This document shows positions 1-8,749 of a stretch of DNA of 64,000 nt, one piece after another. The DNA comes from UBA668 sp038234785. GTDB lineage: Bacteria > Actinomycetota > Acidimicrobiia > Acidimicrobiales > Ilumatobacteraceae. Each line of letters begins with the position of its first letter. The first letter of the stretch is position 1. A program made the translations under genes and the position numbers. A model generated the notes under the pieces. The model saw only the letters and a program-made list of their open reading frames with translations. It was not told the DNA's origin and did not search any database. The stretch spans positions 86,752 to 150,751 of the forward strand of contig JBBQTC010000001.1 of the NCBI GenBank assembly GCA_038234785.1, in the 5' to 3' direction.

Positions 1-27
1 TCCCTTTTCTGGAACAGTGAGCACGCG

Positions 28-2679
28 ATGAGCATCCTGACCGACCGCAAGGTGTCCGCCCGCCGGGTGAAGGCCATCGTCTTCGTACCGATGGACGATG
101 CACTGCGCAACCACCTCGTCACGCTCGCCTATGTCGACATGGGCAAGGAGATGGGCGAGTTGCTCGGCGTCGACGACGCCAACTGGACGAGCCTCGCGGT
201 CTGGCCGTCGTTCACGGTCGGCGAGACGATCCGTGCAACAGACGATCCTCTGGGACTGAAGCGGCTGATGGGCGCGGCCTCCAGCGATCCACTCGGTCTG
301 GCCCGGACGGAGGCGACCGGGCGGATGATGCGCGGCGGTCGCGTGCTGAACCGCAGCCTGGCCGCCGGCAACCGCGGCGTCTTCTTCGAGATCGGCCTCT
401 GCTGGGCCGACTTCCTGTCGACGTTCGCCGGCAAGCAGTTCACCGACGACGAGTTGCTCGTGGAGTTCCAGAAGTTCCGCGAGCGGGTCGACCGTGTGCC
501 GCTCCCGCCCGGCAAGTTGTGGCCCGACGGCAACCGCGAGCAGTTGAAGAAAGGGTTCGCCGCCTACCTGGAGGCGATGGCGTCGGACGACCCGAAGCGG
601 CGCGCCGAATACATCCTGCTCGGCAACATCTGCATGGGCGACCACGAGCAACGACGGCTGCAGGGATGGCTCGACCTGTCGCTGCTGAACCCGGTGCGAG
701 CCGTCACCAAGCCGATCCGGCGCGTCGCCCCCGACGAGATGATCGGCTTCATCGAGAGCGGCTGGTCCCTGGCAATGACCCGCAAGGTCTTCGTCGTGAA
801 GATGCACAACGAAACGATTCGAGTCGGCCGACCCGTGCCGCCGATCAGTGGGTTCGACCAGTACCCGGCCCCGCTCGACACGCTCGACGACCCCGAGGTC
901 AGCGCCGAGTTCGACCGGGTCGTCGACGGCGGTGGCGGGGCCAAGGACGGCGCACGTCACTGGAACGACATCGACGACCGGATGAGCTTCATCGCGTCGC
1001 TGTTCCGGGCCCGCCAGCGCGCCGGTCTCGTCGGAGTCAGCCCGTACACGCCCGAGCAGGAGACCCAGATCTGGGCGGCCGCCGCGGCCATCGATGCACT
1101 CGACGACAAGTACGAGTTCGAAGGACCGTTGCTGTTCCCGAAGGCCGAGACGGCGCCGTGGCCTCCGGAAGTCATCCGCGATCTGATCGAACGGCTCGAC
1201 GCAGGCCGACAGCAGTGCGATCCACCCATCGACGACAGGGTCGAGCAGTTCTATCGCACCTCTGGCATTCCACGGGCCGACCGTCACTTCACCGACGTGA
1301 TGATGGAGATCGCCAACCCGAACGCGCCCCAGGACGGTCCGATCCACGAGTTCCTCAACGAGGAGCCCGTGCTGCCGGCGTGGGCCGACCTCGACAGGAT
1401 CAAGAACGCGCAGGCGTTCTTCGCGACGTTCCGACCCTCGGTGCACGCGTCGCTGTTCTTCGGTTCGATGTTCCTCGGCTACGCGGCCGCGAACGGAGTG
1501 CAGGTGCTCGCGCTGGTGAGCGACCTCACCAACTCGCCGGAACGACGCATCTGGGAGTCGACCCGCTTCGTCGAGGACGTCTGCACCACCCCCTTCTGGG
1601 AGCGCGGCACTGCGGGCTGGAAGTCGTTGCGGGGCGTCCGCACGTTCCACGCCTCGATGCGCTCCACGATCGAATCCGGCAGTCAGCACATCAAGTCCGT
1701 CGCCGAGTACGAGACCGACCGCGTGTGGGACCCGTCGTGGGGACGACCGATCAACCAGGAGGACATGTTCGGCTACTGCCTCACGATGGCGGTGCCGACC
1801 ATCGAGAACCTCGACCGCATGGGCACTGCGATCGAGCCGCAACAGGCGCTCGACTGGCTCCACCTCTGGAACGTGCTCGGCGTCCTGATGGGTGTCGAGG
1901 AATCATTCCCCACCAGCCCGGTGGACCCCACTCGCGACCTCTCCCTCGACGAGGCGCGCTACGCCCTCGACATCATCCTGTCGCGCAACGTCGGACCCAC
2001 GCCGCAGGGCCGTCAGTTGACGGCGAGTCTGCTCGACCAGATGGGATGGTTCCCCGGGCCGATGCGGTGGGTGGCGAGGTCGTTCATCCGGTCGTCGATC
2101 GGTGACCAGAACGCCGACATGCTCGGCGTTCCCAAGCCCGGCCTGCTCGAGCCCGCGCTGGCCGGGACGCAGAACCTGTTCCGGACACTGCGCCAGAACG
2201 ATCGCTACGCCCAACAGTCGCGGCATCTCACCGAGTGGCTCGGTCGCGAGTTCCTGAAGTGGTGGGCAAAGCAGTACAAGGACACGCCTCCCTACCGTCA
2301 GGGCGGCGTCGCCGCGGTGGCCGAGCGCGCTCCCGATCCCGCCACCCGCCTCCCCCGCGAGGTGTCGATCACGATCGACTCGCTCGGCGATCTCCCCCCG
2401 GAGGTGACCGCGGCCATCGCCGCGGTCAACGACGTCGACCTCGTCGCGGCTCCCCAGAGCAGTGACGACGAGTACGAGAGCCTCGGCATCCAGACGCTCA
2501 TGCAGGGAACGGCGATCGCCGGGCCTGCCGTCGGTGCGCTCGTCACCGCAGTGCGCGCCGCGACCAAGGACGTGCCGACGGTCCGTCAGGTGACGCTGGT
2601 CATCGACGGTCGCCGCGTGGCGCTGAGCTCGCTGACCGACGCCGAGGTCGAAGCGCTGCTGCCCGAACTGTCGGCCTGA
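28..2679 (+). CDS. MpaB/Lcp-like (DUF2236) oxygenase family protein with long N-terminal extension
   Basis: 883 aa. The middle and C-terminal part, roughly residues 450-720, resembles the oxygenase MpaB / latex-clearing protein (DUF2236) family: an FHASMR motif near residue 540, then GRPINQEDMFGY and a DWLHLWNVLGVLMGV stretch, in the order seen in that family. Such proteins are haem or metal oxidases acting on hydrophobic substrates; the substrate here cannot be told. The first ~440 residues are not recognised and make the protein about twice the usual length. The tail (about 770-883) is low in recognisable motifs. Start is ATG at 28; AACAGT at 13-18 is a weak -10 candidate 9 nt upstream. Family assignment is fairly sure, function is not. 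Confidence 0.75.
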   Translation: MSILTDRKVSARRVKAIVFVPMDDALRNHLVTLAYVDMGKEMGELLGVDDANWTSLAVWPSFTVGETIRATDDPLGLKRLMGAASSDPLGLARTEATGRMMRGGRVLNRSLAAGNRGVFFEIGLCWADFLSTFAGKQFTDDELLVEFQKFRERVDRVPLPPGKLWPDGNREQLKKGFAAYLEAMASDDPKRRAEYILLGNICMGDHEQRRLQGWLDLSLLNPVRAVTKPIRRVAPDEMIGFIESGWSLAMTRKVFVVKMHNETIRVGRPVPPISGFDQYPAPLDTLDDPEVSAEFDRVVDGGGGAKDGARHWNDIDDRMSFIASLFRARQRAGLVGVSPYTPEQETQIWAAAAAIDALDDKYEFEGPLLFPKAETAPWPPEVIRDLIERLDAGRQQCDPPIDDRVEQFYRTSGIPRADRHFTDVMMEIANPNAPQDGPIHEFLNEEPVLPAWADLDRIKNAQAFFATFRPSVHASLFFGSMFLGYAAANGVQVLALVSDLTNSPERRIWESTRFVEDVCTTPFWERGTAGWKSLRGVRTFHASMRSTIESGSQHIKSVAEYETDRVWDPSWGRPINQEDMFGYCLTMAVPTIENLDRMGTAIEPQQALDWLHLWNVLGVLMGVEESFPTSPVDPTRDLSLDEARYALDIILSRNVGPTPQGRQLTASLLDQMGWFPGPMRWVARSFIRSSIGDQNADMLGVPKPGLLEPALAGTQNLFRTLRQNDRYAQQSRHLTEWLGREFLKWWAKQYKDTPPYRQGGVAAVAERAPDPATRLPREVSITIDSLGDLPPEVTAAIAAVNDVDLVAAPQSSDDEYESLGIQTLMQGTAIAGPAVGALVTAVRAATKDVPTVRQVTLVIDGRRVALSSLTDAEVEALLPELSA

Positions 2680-2689
2680 CCGAGGGTGA

Positions 2690-5392
2690 TCACTGCGCCA
2701 TCGCGGCGTGGAGCCGCTCGCGGGCGAATCGCACCGCCTCGGGCTGGTCGAACGTGACCGCAAGCGCGCCCCAGCGTTGCATCTGCACGGGACCGACCTT
2801 CTCCTCGATCGTGCTCATCACCATCGCAAGATCCGCCTGATCCTCGGGCAGTTGTGGCTGCCGAAGTTGTGCGGCGCCCGCTGCCCTTTCGAGAACGACC
2901 GCGGCACGTTCGTCGCCACGTTCACCCAGACAGAGCGCGGCCTGCTCGATGGTCGACCAGAGGTGTGAGCGATGGCCGGCACGTTCCCAGGTGTCGAGCA
3001 GTTCCTCGGCCATCGTGATCGCATCGACCACGGCCCCGCGACGGCGGCGCAGGGACACCAGCCGCGAGGCGCACATCGCCGCGATCCAGTGGTTGTCGAC
3101 CGAGCGGGCACGCTCGAGGGCATCGTCGAGCAGTGCCTCGGCCAGCTCACGGTCGACGAGCTCGGTTGCGACACCCCGACTGAACATCGCCCACGCGATC
3201 GTGGAAGGGTTGCCCGACCGACGTGCGATCTCGAGCGCTCTGCCCGACAGCTCCAGCGCCGGGGTGGTCCGGCCTCCGAAGCTCTGCCCGAGGGATCGCA
3301 GGACATCGGCGTTCGCCTGCCAGTAGGCGGAATCCGAGGCACGCGAGAGCTCGAGGACCTCACCCATCCAGCGGCGCATGTCGATCGGGGCGCCCCCGTA
3401 CTCCGCGGAGTTCATGATGGCCAGGCGAACGGGCAACGTCGATGGCACATCCAACTCCTGCTCGGCACGCAGCGACGCCTCGGCGTACATGGCGGTCTTC
3501 TGGGGGCTCTCGCGAACCCAGCCCCCGAGAGCCACCACTCCGAGGACGAGCGGGAGCAGCGGGTGATCCGCCGGTGCCGCCGATGCTGCGTGTTCCCCCC
3601 AGTCGAAGATCTCCGAGCGCATCCGCATGAACGCGAAGTCCCAGAGAGCGGCCACGATGCGCAGCGCGCCGTCTGCGTTGCCGTCGGAGATCGCGCGGTG
3701 CTGAGCCGCTCGAAGGTTCTCGAAATCGAGCTGCAACTGGACCACGAACCGCGCCTCGTCCGAGCCTCGGAGGCGATCGGCGGCGACCTCGGCGACGCTG
3801 ACGTAGTGGCTCGTGAACGCGGCTCGCAGGGCGGCCCGGTCGTCGTCGGAAAGATGCGACTCGGCGTACAGCCGCACCGGTTCGAGCAAACGGAAGCGGG
3901 TGCGATCCATCCGGGTCTCGGACACCATCAGCGAACGGTCGACGAGCCCCCGCAGCGTGGACAGCACGTCAGCGGTGTCGGCGAACGGAGCGGCCACCGC
4001 GGCGAACGCGTCACGGTCGAAGGACCCGGCGAACACCGAACTGCGAAGGAACGCGTCGCGCAGCGCCGGGTCGAGACGGTCGAACGTCAGATCCAGCGCC
4101 CCATGGACGGAGCGATGGCGCCCGCCGCTGCGGCCGGTTCCGGGAAGGTCCCCGACGCGCACCGCGTCGACGATGTCGAGCAGTCCCAACGAGGCTGCGT
4201 TCGATGCGGCGATCTCGATGGCGAGCGGAACGCCGGCGACGGCGTCGCAGACCTCGCGGACGAGCGCGACGGTGCGGGCGTCGTCGGCGAGGTGCGCCCC
4301 GACGGCGCGGGCACGATCGATGAACAGGGCAACCCCGTCCTCGGCCACGCCCGCTGTGTCGAACGGCTGCAGCCGGGTGACGTACTCGCCGGCCACAGAG
4401 AGCGGCTCCCGGCTCGTCGCCAGCATCCGGCACCGGGGGGCGTGGTGCGAAACAGCCAAGGCGAGTTCCCCGACCGCCTGGGGCTCGTCCTCACAGTTGT
4501 CAAGCACCAGCAGCAGTTCCTTGTCGTGGAGCCACTCGACGACGCTCTCCTCGGCGCTGCGCAGCGTGCGACGTTCGACTCCGAGCGCCTTGCCGAGCGC
4601 CGCCCCGACCTGGGACGCAGTCACTCCGGCCAGCTCGCACATCGCCACCCCGTCGGCGAACCGTTCGGCGACCCGACCGGCCACTTCCACGGCGAGACGA
4701 GTCTTGCCGACGCCGGCAACACCCGCCAGCGTGACGAGTCGATGGGCCTTCAGTTCGTCGTCGATCTGCTCGATCTCCTGAGCGCGCCCCACGAACGTGG
4801 TGAGCGACTTGGGGATGGCCGGAATCGGACGGGCGGTGTCACGCAGGCTCTCGAACCGTTCCGGGAGTCCCTCGGCGATGACCGAATAGACCCTGATCGG
4901 CTCGGAGATGTCGCGGAGACGATGCATGCCCAGATCGAGGAACTCGGCCTGCTCCCGCGCGCCGTGCTGGGCGTCCGCCTGGGCCGGTCCGGACACGACC
5001 AGTTGACCGCCGTGCGCCAGCGAGTGCAGCCGCGACGCCACATTGAGGGCCCATCCCTGATAGTCGCCGGGGCGCTCCACCACCGTGCCGGTGTGCACGC
5101 CCATGCGGACCCTGAGGACATCGGGACCGTTCCAGGTCGTGGCGTGGATGGCTCGCTGCGCCATGATCCCCGCGTCGACCGCGGGCCCGGCTGCGTTGAA
5201 CACAGCGACAACGCCGTCGCCCGTGTTGGCGATGATCCGGCCGCCTTCCGCGGCAACGATCTCGACGAGCAGTGCGTTGTGTCGATCGATGGTGTCCAGC
5301 ATCGAGTCGGGGTACTGGTCCCACAGCCTGCTGCTGCCCTCGATGTCGGTGAAGAGAAACGACCGACGGACGGTGGACGGCGAATCGGACAT
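2690..5392 (-). CDS. Class III adenylate/guanylate cyclase domain fused to STAND-type ATPase
   Basis: 900 aa. Residues 10-170 form a class III nucleotide cyclase domain: FTDIEGS with metal aspartate D16, GDG with D59, and the N117/R121 pair in LNVASRL, so the catalytic set looks complete. Residues ~198-520 are an NB-ARC/LuxR-regulator-type ATPase with Walker A GVAGVGKT (224-231) and Walker B LLLVLDNCE. The rest is alpha-helical and TPR-like. No LuxR helix-turn-helix is visible at the C-terminus, so it is probably a signalling enzyme and not a transcription factor. A -10 box TACTGT (reverse of 5401-5406) lies 8 nt before the ATG, which suggests a leaderless message. The gene converges on the oxygenase gene with a 10-nt gap. 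Confidence 0.88.
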   Translation of the reverse strand: MSDSPSTVRRSFLFTDIEGSSRLWDQYPDSMLDTIDRHNALLVEIVAAEGGRIIANTGDGVVAVFNAAGPAVDAGIMAQRAIHATTWNGPDVLRVRMGVHTGTVVERPGDYQGWALNVASRLHSLAHGGQLVVSGPAQADAQHGAREQAEFLDLGMHRLRDISEPIRVYSVIAEGLPERFESLRDTARPIPAIPKSLTTFVGRAQEIEQIDDELKAHRLVTLAGVAGVGKTRLAVEVAGRVAERFADGVAMCELAGVTASQVGAALGKALGVERRTLRSAEESVVEWLHDKELLLVLDNCEDEPQAVGELALAVSHHAPRCRMLATSREPLSVAGEYVTRLQPFDTAGVAEDGVALFIDRARAVGAHLADDARTVALVREVCDAVAGVPLAIEIAASNAASLGLLDIVDAVRVGDLPGTGRSGGRHRSVHGALDLTFDRLDPALRDAFLRSSVFAGSFDRDAFAAVAAPFADTADVLSTLRGLVDRSLMVSETRMDRTRFRLLEPVRLYAESHLSDDDRAALRAAFTSHYVSVAEVAADRLRGSDEARFVVQLQLDFENLRAAQHRAISDGNADGALRIVAALWDFAFMRMRSEIFDWGEHAASAAPADHPLLPLVLGVVALGGWVRESPQKTAMYAEASLRAEQELDVPSTLPVRLAIMNSAEYGGAPIDMRRWMGEVLELSRASDSAYWQANADVLRSLGQSFGGRTTPALELSGRALEIARRSGNPSTIAWAMFSRGVATELVDRELAEALLDDALERARSVDNHWIAAMCASRLVSLRRRRGAVVDAITMAEELLDTWERAGHRSHLWSTIEQAALCLGERGDERAAVVLERAAGAAQLRQPQLPEDQADLAMVMSTIEEKVGPVQMQRWGALAVTFDQPEAVRFARERLHAAMAQ

Positions 5393-5519
5393 CGCTGGTC
5401 ACAGTAGTTGAGCGGGCGCCGAACGATCGACGGCGGCAAGCACTTCCTCGACCGACGTTCGCACACCTTGGGACCTTTTGCCCTGTTCGGGGGACGCCAC
5501 TCACGGTGGGATGTGATGC

Positions 5520-6080
5520 ATGAAGCTGCTGCTCATCGAGTCCACACCCGGCAACGCCACCGCGATCGAGTCCGATCTTCTCGCCGATGGCCACGAAGTG
5601 CTCACCTGCACCGACGAACACGGGGGGCCGTGCCGCGGCGTCGGACACCATCGCGACTGTCCGATGGAACAGCACATCGACATGGCCATCGTGGCCCGTG
5701 ATCCCCAGGGCGAGCGCTCGCTGGCCGAGATGGGCTCGGTGTGCGCGACGCTCCACCGCGTTCCCCTGGTCGAGGTGGATCCGACGGACGTCGTCGACGA
5801 CCGCCCCCGCGTTGCCGCCCCCACCGCGTGCCCCCCCCGGCGGGTGGAGGCGGGCTATGCCACGGCGATCCGCCAAGAACTGGGCCACATCGCGGCGATC
5901 GTCGACGTGCGCCGGGACACCAACGCGATCCACGTGACCGTGCAGGTACCTGCCGGCGAGGCCACCGGGGCGAAGATCTCCGCGGTGGCCGATCGCGCTC
6001 GCCATGCGGTGCGCGAGCACGACCCGTTCGTCAACGGGATCGACGTCGCCGTGGTGACGTACCCCGATCCCGTCGACTGA
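5520..6080 (+). CDS. Hypothetical protein with Cys/His cluster
   Basis: 186 aa, not recognised. The N-terminus (MKLLLIES, then GHEVLTC) has the look of a receiver-like or Rossmann-like beta-alpha start. Residues 30-47 hold a compact cluster Cys30, His34, Cys38, His43, His44, Cys47 that could bind a metal. The C-terminal half (about 115-186) reads as an alpha/beta domain that resembles the Asp23/DUF322 type only loosely. It is a free-standing gene between two genes on the opposite strand. The 5393-5519 spacer ahead of it shows no clear promoter to me. Coding status is supported by its length, codon use and isolated position; the function is unknown. Confidence 0.65.
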   Translation: MKLLLIESTPGNATAIESDLLADGHEVLTCTDEHGGPCRGVGHHRDCPMEQHIDMAIVARDPQGERSLAEMGSVCATLHRVPLVEVDPTDVVDDRPRVAAPTACPPRRVEAGYATAIRQELGHIAAIVDVRRDTNAIHVTVQVPAGEATGAKISAVADRARHAVREHDPFVNGIDVAVVTYPDPVD

Positions 6081-6098
6081 CGCTCCGGCGAGAGAGGC

Positions 6099-6953
6099 TC
6101 AGGAGAACCGGGCGAGGCCCTGGTCGATGACGACACGGTCACCGACCGATGTCGTGAACACGGCCTCGCCCTCACCCGTTCGCCACATGCGCACGGTGAG
6201 GGCATCGCCGGGAAGGACGGGCGACGAGAAGCGCCCCTCCACGTGCTGGAAGCGCGTCACGTCGTTGCCGCAGAGCTCGGCCAGCAGTGCACGGCCGGTG
6301 AAGCCGTAGCTGCACAGTCCGTGCAGGATCGGCCGATCGAACCCACCGAGCGCGGCGAACGCCGGATCGGTGTGGAGCGGGTTCCGGTCCCCGGAGAGGC
6401 GATACACGAACGCCTGGTCCGGGCTGGTCTGCAGGGTGACCTCGTGGTCGGCGGCGCGGTCGGCCGGCGGTTCGTTCTGGGGACCGGACGGACCACGATC
6501 GCCGCCCCAGCCGCCTTCACCACGGATGAACACCGACGAGCGGGTGTTCCACAGCGGCTCACCGGACGCCAGCTTCACCTCGTTCTCCATGACCACGACG
6601 GCGGCCTTGCCCTTGTCGTACATCGCGACGACCCTGTCCTGCGTCGTGGCTTGGGCCTCGACCGGGATGGGACGGTGCAGGGTGATCGCCTGCGACCCGT
6701 GGACCAGCAGCGCGAAGTTGAACGAGCCGATCTTGCTCATCGCACTCGCGCCCGGTGACGCCGTGCCGGAGCCGGCGACCACGGCGAACGTGGGGAACAC
6801 GGCTTGCGGCGTGTTCTGGGTGTTCTCGGTGGTGAAGGGCAGGTCTGCCTGACCGGCGCCGATGCCCACCGCGTACAGGAGTGCATCCTTCGACGTCCAC
6901 GAGATCGTCCGGACGTCGCCGGTGTTGCCGACTGCTGATGGGTCCAGGGCCAT
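6099..6953 (-). CDS. MaoC-family 2-enoyl-CoA hydratase
   Basis: 284 aa, a double hot-dog protein of the hydratase 2 (MaoC/HTD2) type. The C-terminal hot-dog carries the hydratase signature YRLSGDRNPLHTDP followed by GGFDRPILHGLCS, with the Asp and His expected to activate water for hydration of trans-2-enoyl-CoA to (R)-3-hydroxyacyl-CoA. The N-terminal hot-dog (about 1-130) lacks this motif and would shape the acyl pocket. It follows the SDR gene with a single base between stop and start, so the two are co-transcribed and probably catalyse consecutive beta-oxidation steps on a bulky or branched acyl-CoA, possibly a steroid side chain. The substrate is inference. Confidence 0.88.
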   Translation of the reverse strand: MALDPSAVGNTGDVRTISWTSKDALLYAVGIGAGQADLPFTTENTQNTPQAVFPTFAVVAGSGTASPGASAMSKIGSFNFALLVHGSQAITLHRPIPVEAQATTQDRVVAMYDKGKAAVVVMENEVKLASGEPLWNTRSSVFIRGEGGWGGDRGPSGPQNEPPADRAADHEVTLQTSPDQAFVYRLSGDRNPLHTDPAFAALGGFDRPILHGLCSYGFTGRALLAELCGNDVTRFQHVEGRFSSPVLPGDALTVRMWRTGEGEAVFTTSVGDRVVIDQGLARFS

Positions 6954-6954
6954 C

Positions 6955-7875
6955 TCAGGCTCCCTTCTGGGGCCAGCCGCCAGGCTCGCCGTTCATGCCG
7001 CTGTTGGGGCGGGCCTTGGACAACAACTCCGCCACGATCGGGCCGAGCTTGGTGGGGTCGTCCTCGGGTGCGTGGCGAGGGCCTCGAACCCAGCCCTCGG
7101 CGATGGCCAGGGACTGGCCGCTTGCCTCGAAGACCCGTCCCGTGACGCCCGCGGACTCCTCGGAGGCCAGCCAGGTGACGATCGGAGCGATCCAGCGCGG
7201 CGAGCGAGCTTCGCGCTCCTCGTCTGTCTCCGGTGCCGGGCCGAGGCCTTCGGTCATCCGGGTCAGCGCGACCGGTGCGACGGCATTGACGGTGGCGCCG
7301 TATCGGCTCAGCTCGAGTGCAGCGATCTGGGTGAAGGCGGCGATGCCGGCCTTCGCTGCGCCGTAGTTGGTCTGGCCCGGGTTGCCATAGATGCCACTGA
7401 CAGAGGTGGTGTTGATGATGCGACCCGACACCGGCTTGCCGGCCTTGCTCTGCTCGCGCCAGTAGGCAGCGGCCCAGCGGCTCGGGCCGAACGTGCCCTT
7501 GAGGTGTACGGCGATGACCGCGTCCCACTCCTCCTCCGTCATGTTGACCAGCACGCGATCGCGCAGGATGCCCGCATTGTTGACCACGACGTGCAGATCA
7601 CCGAACGTCTCGATCGCCGTGTTGATGAGGCGCTGGGCACCTTCCCACGAGGCGACGTTGTCGCCGTTGGCGACGGCCTCGCCACCCATGCCCTTGATCT
7701 CCTGCACGACTTGTTCGGCCGGCGACAGATCGCCGCCGGAGCCGTCGACGTTGCCGCCGAGGTCGTTGACGACGACCTTCGCTCCAGCCGACGCCAGGCT
7801 CAACGCGTGCTCGCGACCGATGCCGCGGCCTGCGCCCGTCACGATGGCCACGCGGCCCTCACACAGCTTGCTCAT
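6955..7875 (-). CDS. SDR-family 3-hydroxyacyl-CoA dehydrogenase (HSD17B4-like)
   Basis: 306 aa from ATG at 7875, which sits 5 nt behind an AGGAG ribosome site; an in-frame GTG two codons upstream is less likely. It has the classical SDR fold: cofactor loop TGAGRGIG near the N-terminus, NNAG, the catalytic Ser in INTTSVSG and YGAAK. The insertion NDLGGNVDGSGGDLSPAEQVV after the second strand is typical of the dehydrogenase domain of peroxisomal multifunctional enzyme 2 (HSD17B4) and its actinobacterial homologues. The MaoC hydratase gene follows by 1 nt. Together they equal the first two domains of that eukaryotic fusion enzyme. The predicted reaction is NAD-dependent oxidation of 3-hydroxyacyl-CoA. 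Confidence 0.9.
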   Translation of the reverse strand: MSKLCEGRVAIVTGAGRGIGREHALSLASAGAKVVVNDLGGNVDGSGGDLSPAEQVVQEIKGMGGEAVANGDNVASWEGAQRLINTAIETFGDLHVVVNNAGILRDRVLVNMTEEEWDAVIAVHLKGTFGPSRWAAAYWREQSKAGKPVSGRIINTTSVSGIYGNPGQTNYGAAKAGIAAFTQIAALELSRYGATVNAVAPVALTRMTEGLGPAPETDEEREARSPRWIAPIVTWLASEESAGVTGRVFEASGQSLAIAEGWVRGPRHAPEDDPTKLGPIVAELLSKARPNSGMNGEPGGWPQKGA

Positions 7876-7930
7876 CTGCACTCCTCACCACCAGTTCGTG
7901 GGATCGACGATCCCCCAGTGGCCCGCATCA

Positions 7931-7936
7931 TAAGGT
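7931..7936 (+). promoter_or_regulatory. -10 box TAAGGT of leaderless amidase gene
   Basis: TAAGGT is followed by 7 nt and then GTG at 7944. This is the same spacing seen before many starts in the window. It argues for GTG 7944 as the start and against the in-frame GTG at 7935, which would begin inside the promoter element. No ribosome site precedes either codon. Confidence 0.55.
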
Positions 7937-7943
7937 GGACGAC

Positions 7944-8738
7944 GTGTGTGACTCCCAGCCGACGAGACGCGAACTCCTGATCGGCGCCGCGCTGGCGACT
8001 CCAGCGCTCGCCCTCGCCACCGCACTCGGGACCGGAGTCGGCCGCAGTGCCGCAGCCACCGCTCCTGCAGCGCCACCGATCGAGGTGATGCCGGGATTGT
8101 CGATCTATCCGCGCGCCGCGTGGGGCAGCAGCCTTCCGCCCAAGGGCCCGATCGTTCGCGAGGATCCGCGCTTCTTGCTCGTCCACCACACCGCTTCGAC
8201 CAACGCCTACACCGACCCGATCTCGGTCATCCGCACCACCTACTACTGGCACACCAGCAACGACCCCACGAAGGGGTGGCCCGACGTGGCCTACGAGTTC
8301 TTCGTGGGCAAGGACGGCGACGTGTGGGAGGGCCGCGCCGGCGCCCTGGCCGGACCGGTGGTGGCCAGCGCCACCGGCGGCAACCAGGGGTGGGCCCAGC
8401 TCGTCTGTCTGCTCGGCGACTTCACCAGCGTCCAACCCACGGCCGCGGCCCGAGCGTCGCTGATCAAGGTGCTGGCGTGGCTCGCCGACCGCTATCGGAT
8501 CGACACCGCGCCGGGTGCCACCACCTCGTTCTTCTCGCGAGGATCGCAGAAGTGGCCCGCCGGTGCGGTCGTCACCACCACGACGATCGCCCCCCATCGC
8601 GACATGTCGTACACGGGGTGTCCCGGCGACGCATTCGCCCCACTCGTGGCCGGACTGCAGGCGCCGGTACAGGCCCAGCGCGACGCATGGTCGGGCATCA
8701 TCAAGCCGGCCGTGCGCCTGGGTCCGTCCGCCCCGTAG
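7944..8738 (+). CDS. Tat-exported N-acetylmuramoyl-L-alanine amidase (PGRP/amidase_2)
   Basis: 264 aa. The N-terminus holds a twin-arginine signal (TRRELLIGAAL, then an Ala/Leu-rich stretch ending near GRSAAA), so the protein is exported folded. The mature part is an amidase_2/PGRP domain: WG near the start, the zinc histidine in LVHHTAS, the DVAYEFFVGKDGDVWEGR core, and the second histidine and cysteine ligands in APHRDMSYTGCPGD. The expected reaction is cleavage of the amide between N-acetylmuramic acid and L-alanine in peptidoglycan. The start was chosen because a -10 box lies 7 nt upstream of GTG 7944. Divergent from the SDR/MaoC operon. Confidence 0.9.
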   Translation: MCDSQPTRRELLIGAALATPALALATALGTGVGRSAAATAPAAPPIEVMPGLSIYPRAAWGSSLPPKGPIVREDPRFLLVHHTASTNAYTDPISVIRTTYYWHTSNDPTKGWPDVAYEFFVGKDGDVWEGRAGALAGPVVASATGGNQGWAQLVCLLGDFTSVQPTAAARASLIKVLAWLADRYRIDTAPGATTSFFSRGSQKWPAGAVVTTTTIAPHRDMSYTGCPGDAFAPLVAGLQAPVQAQRDAWSGIIKPAVRLGPSAP

Positions 8739-8749
8739 CCTTTGGAGCC

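Noticed and set aside
2972..5407. Very long open frame antisense to the cyclase-STAND gene
   Set aside because: It is a GC-rich shadow frame; its translation is Arg/His/Gly-rich with no domain, while the minus strand encodes clear family motifs.
8120..8749. N-terminal extension of the geranylgeranyl-reductase-like protein
   Set aside because: It overlaps the whole amidase gene in another frame; the flavin-binding motif begins right after GTG 8750, which has its own -10 box.
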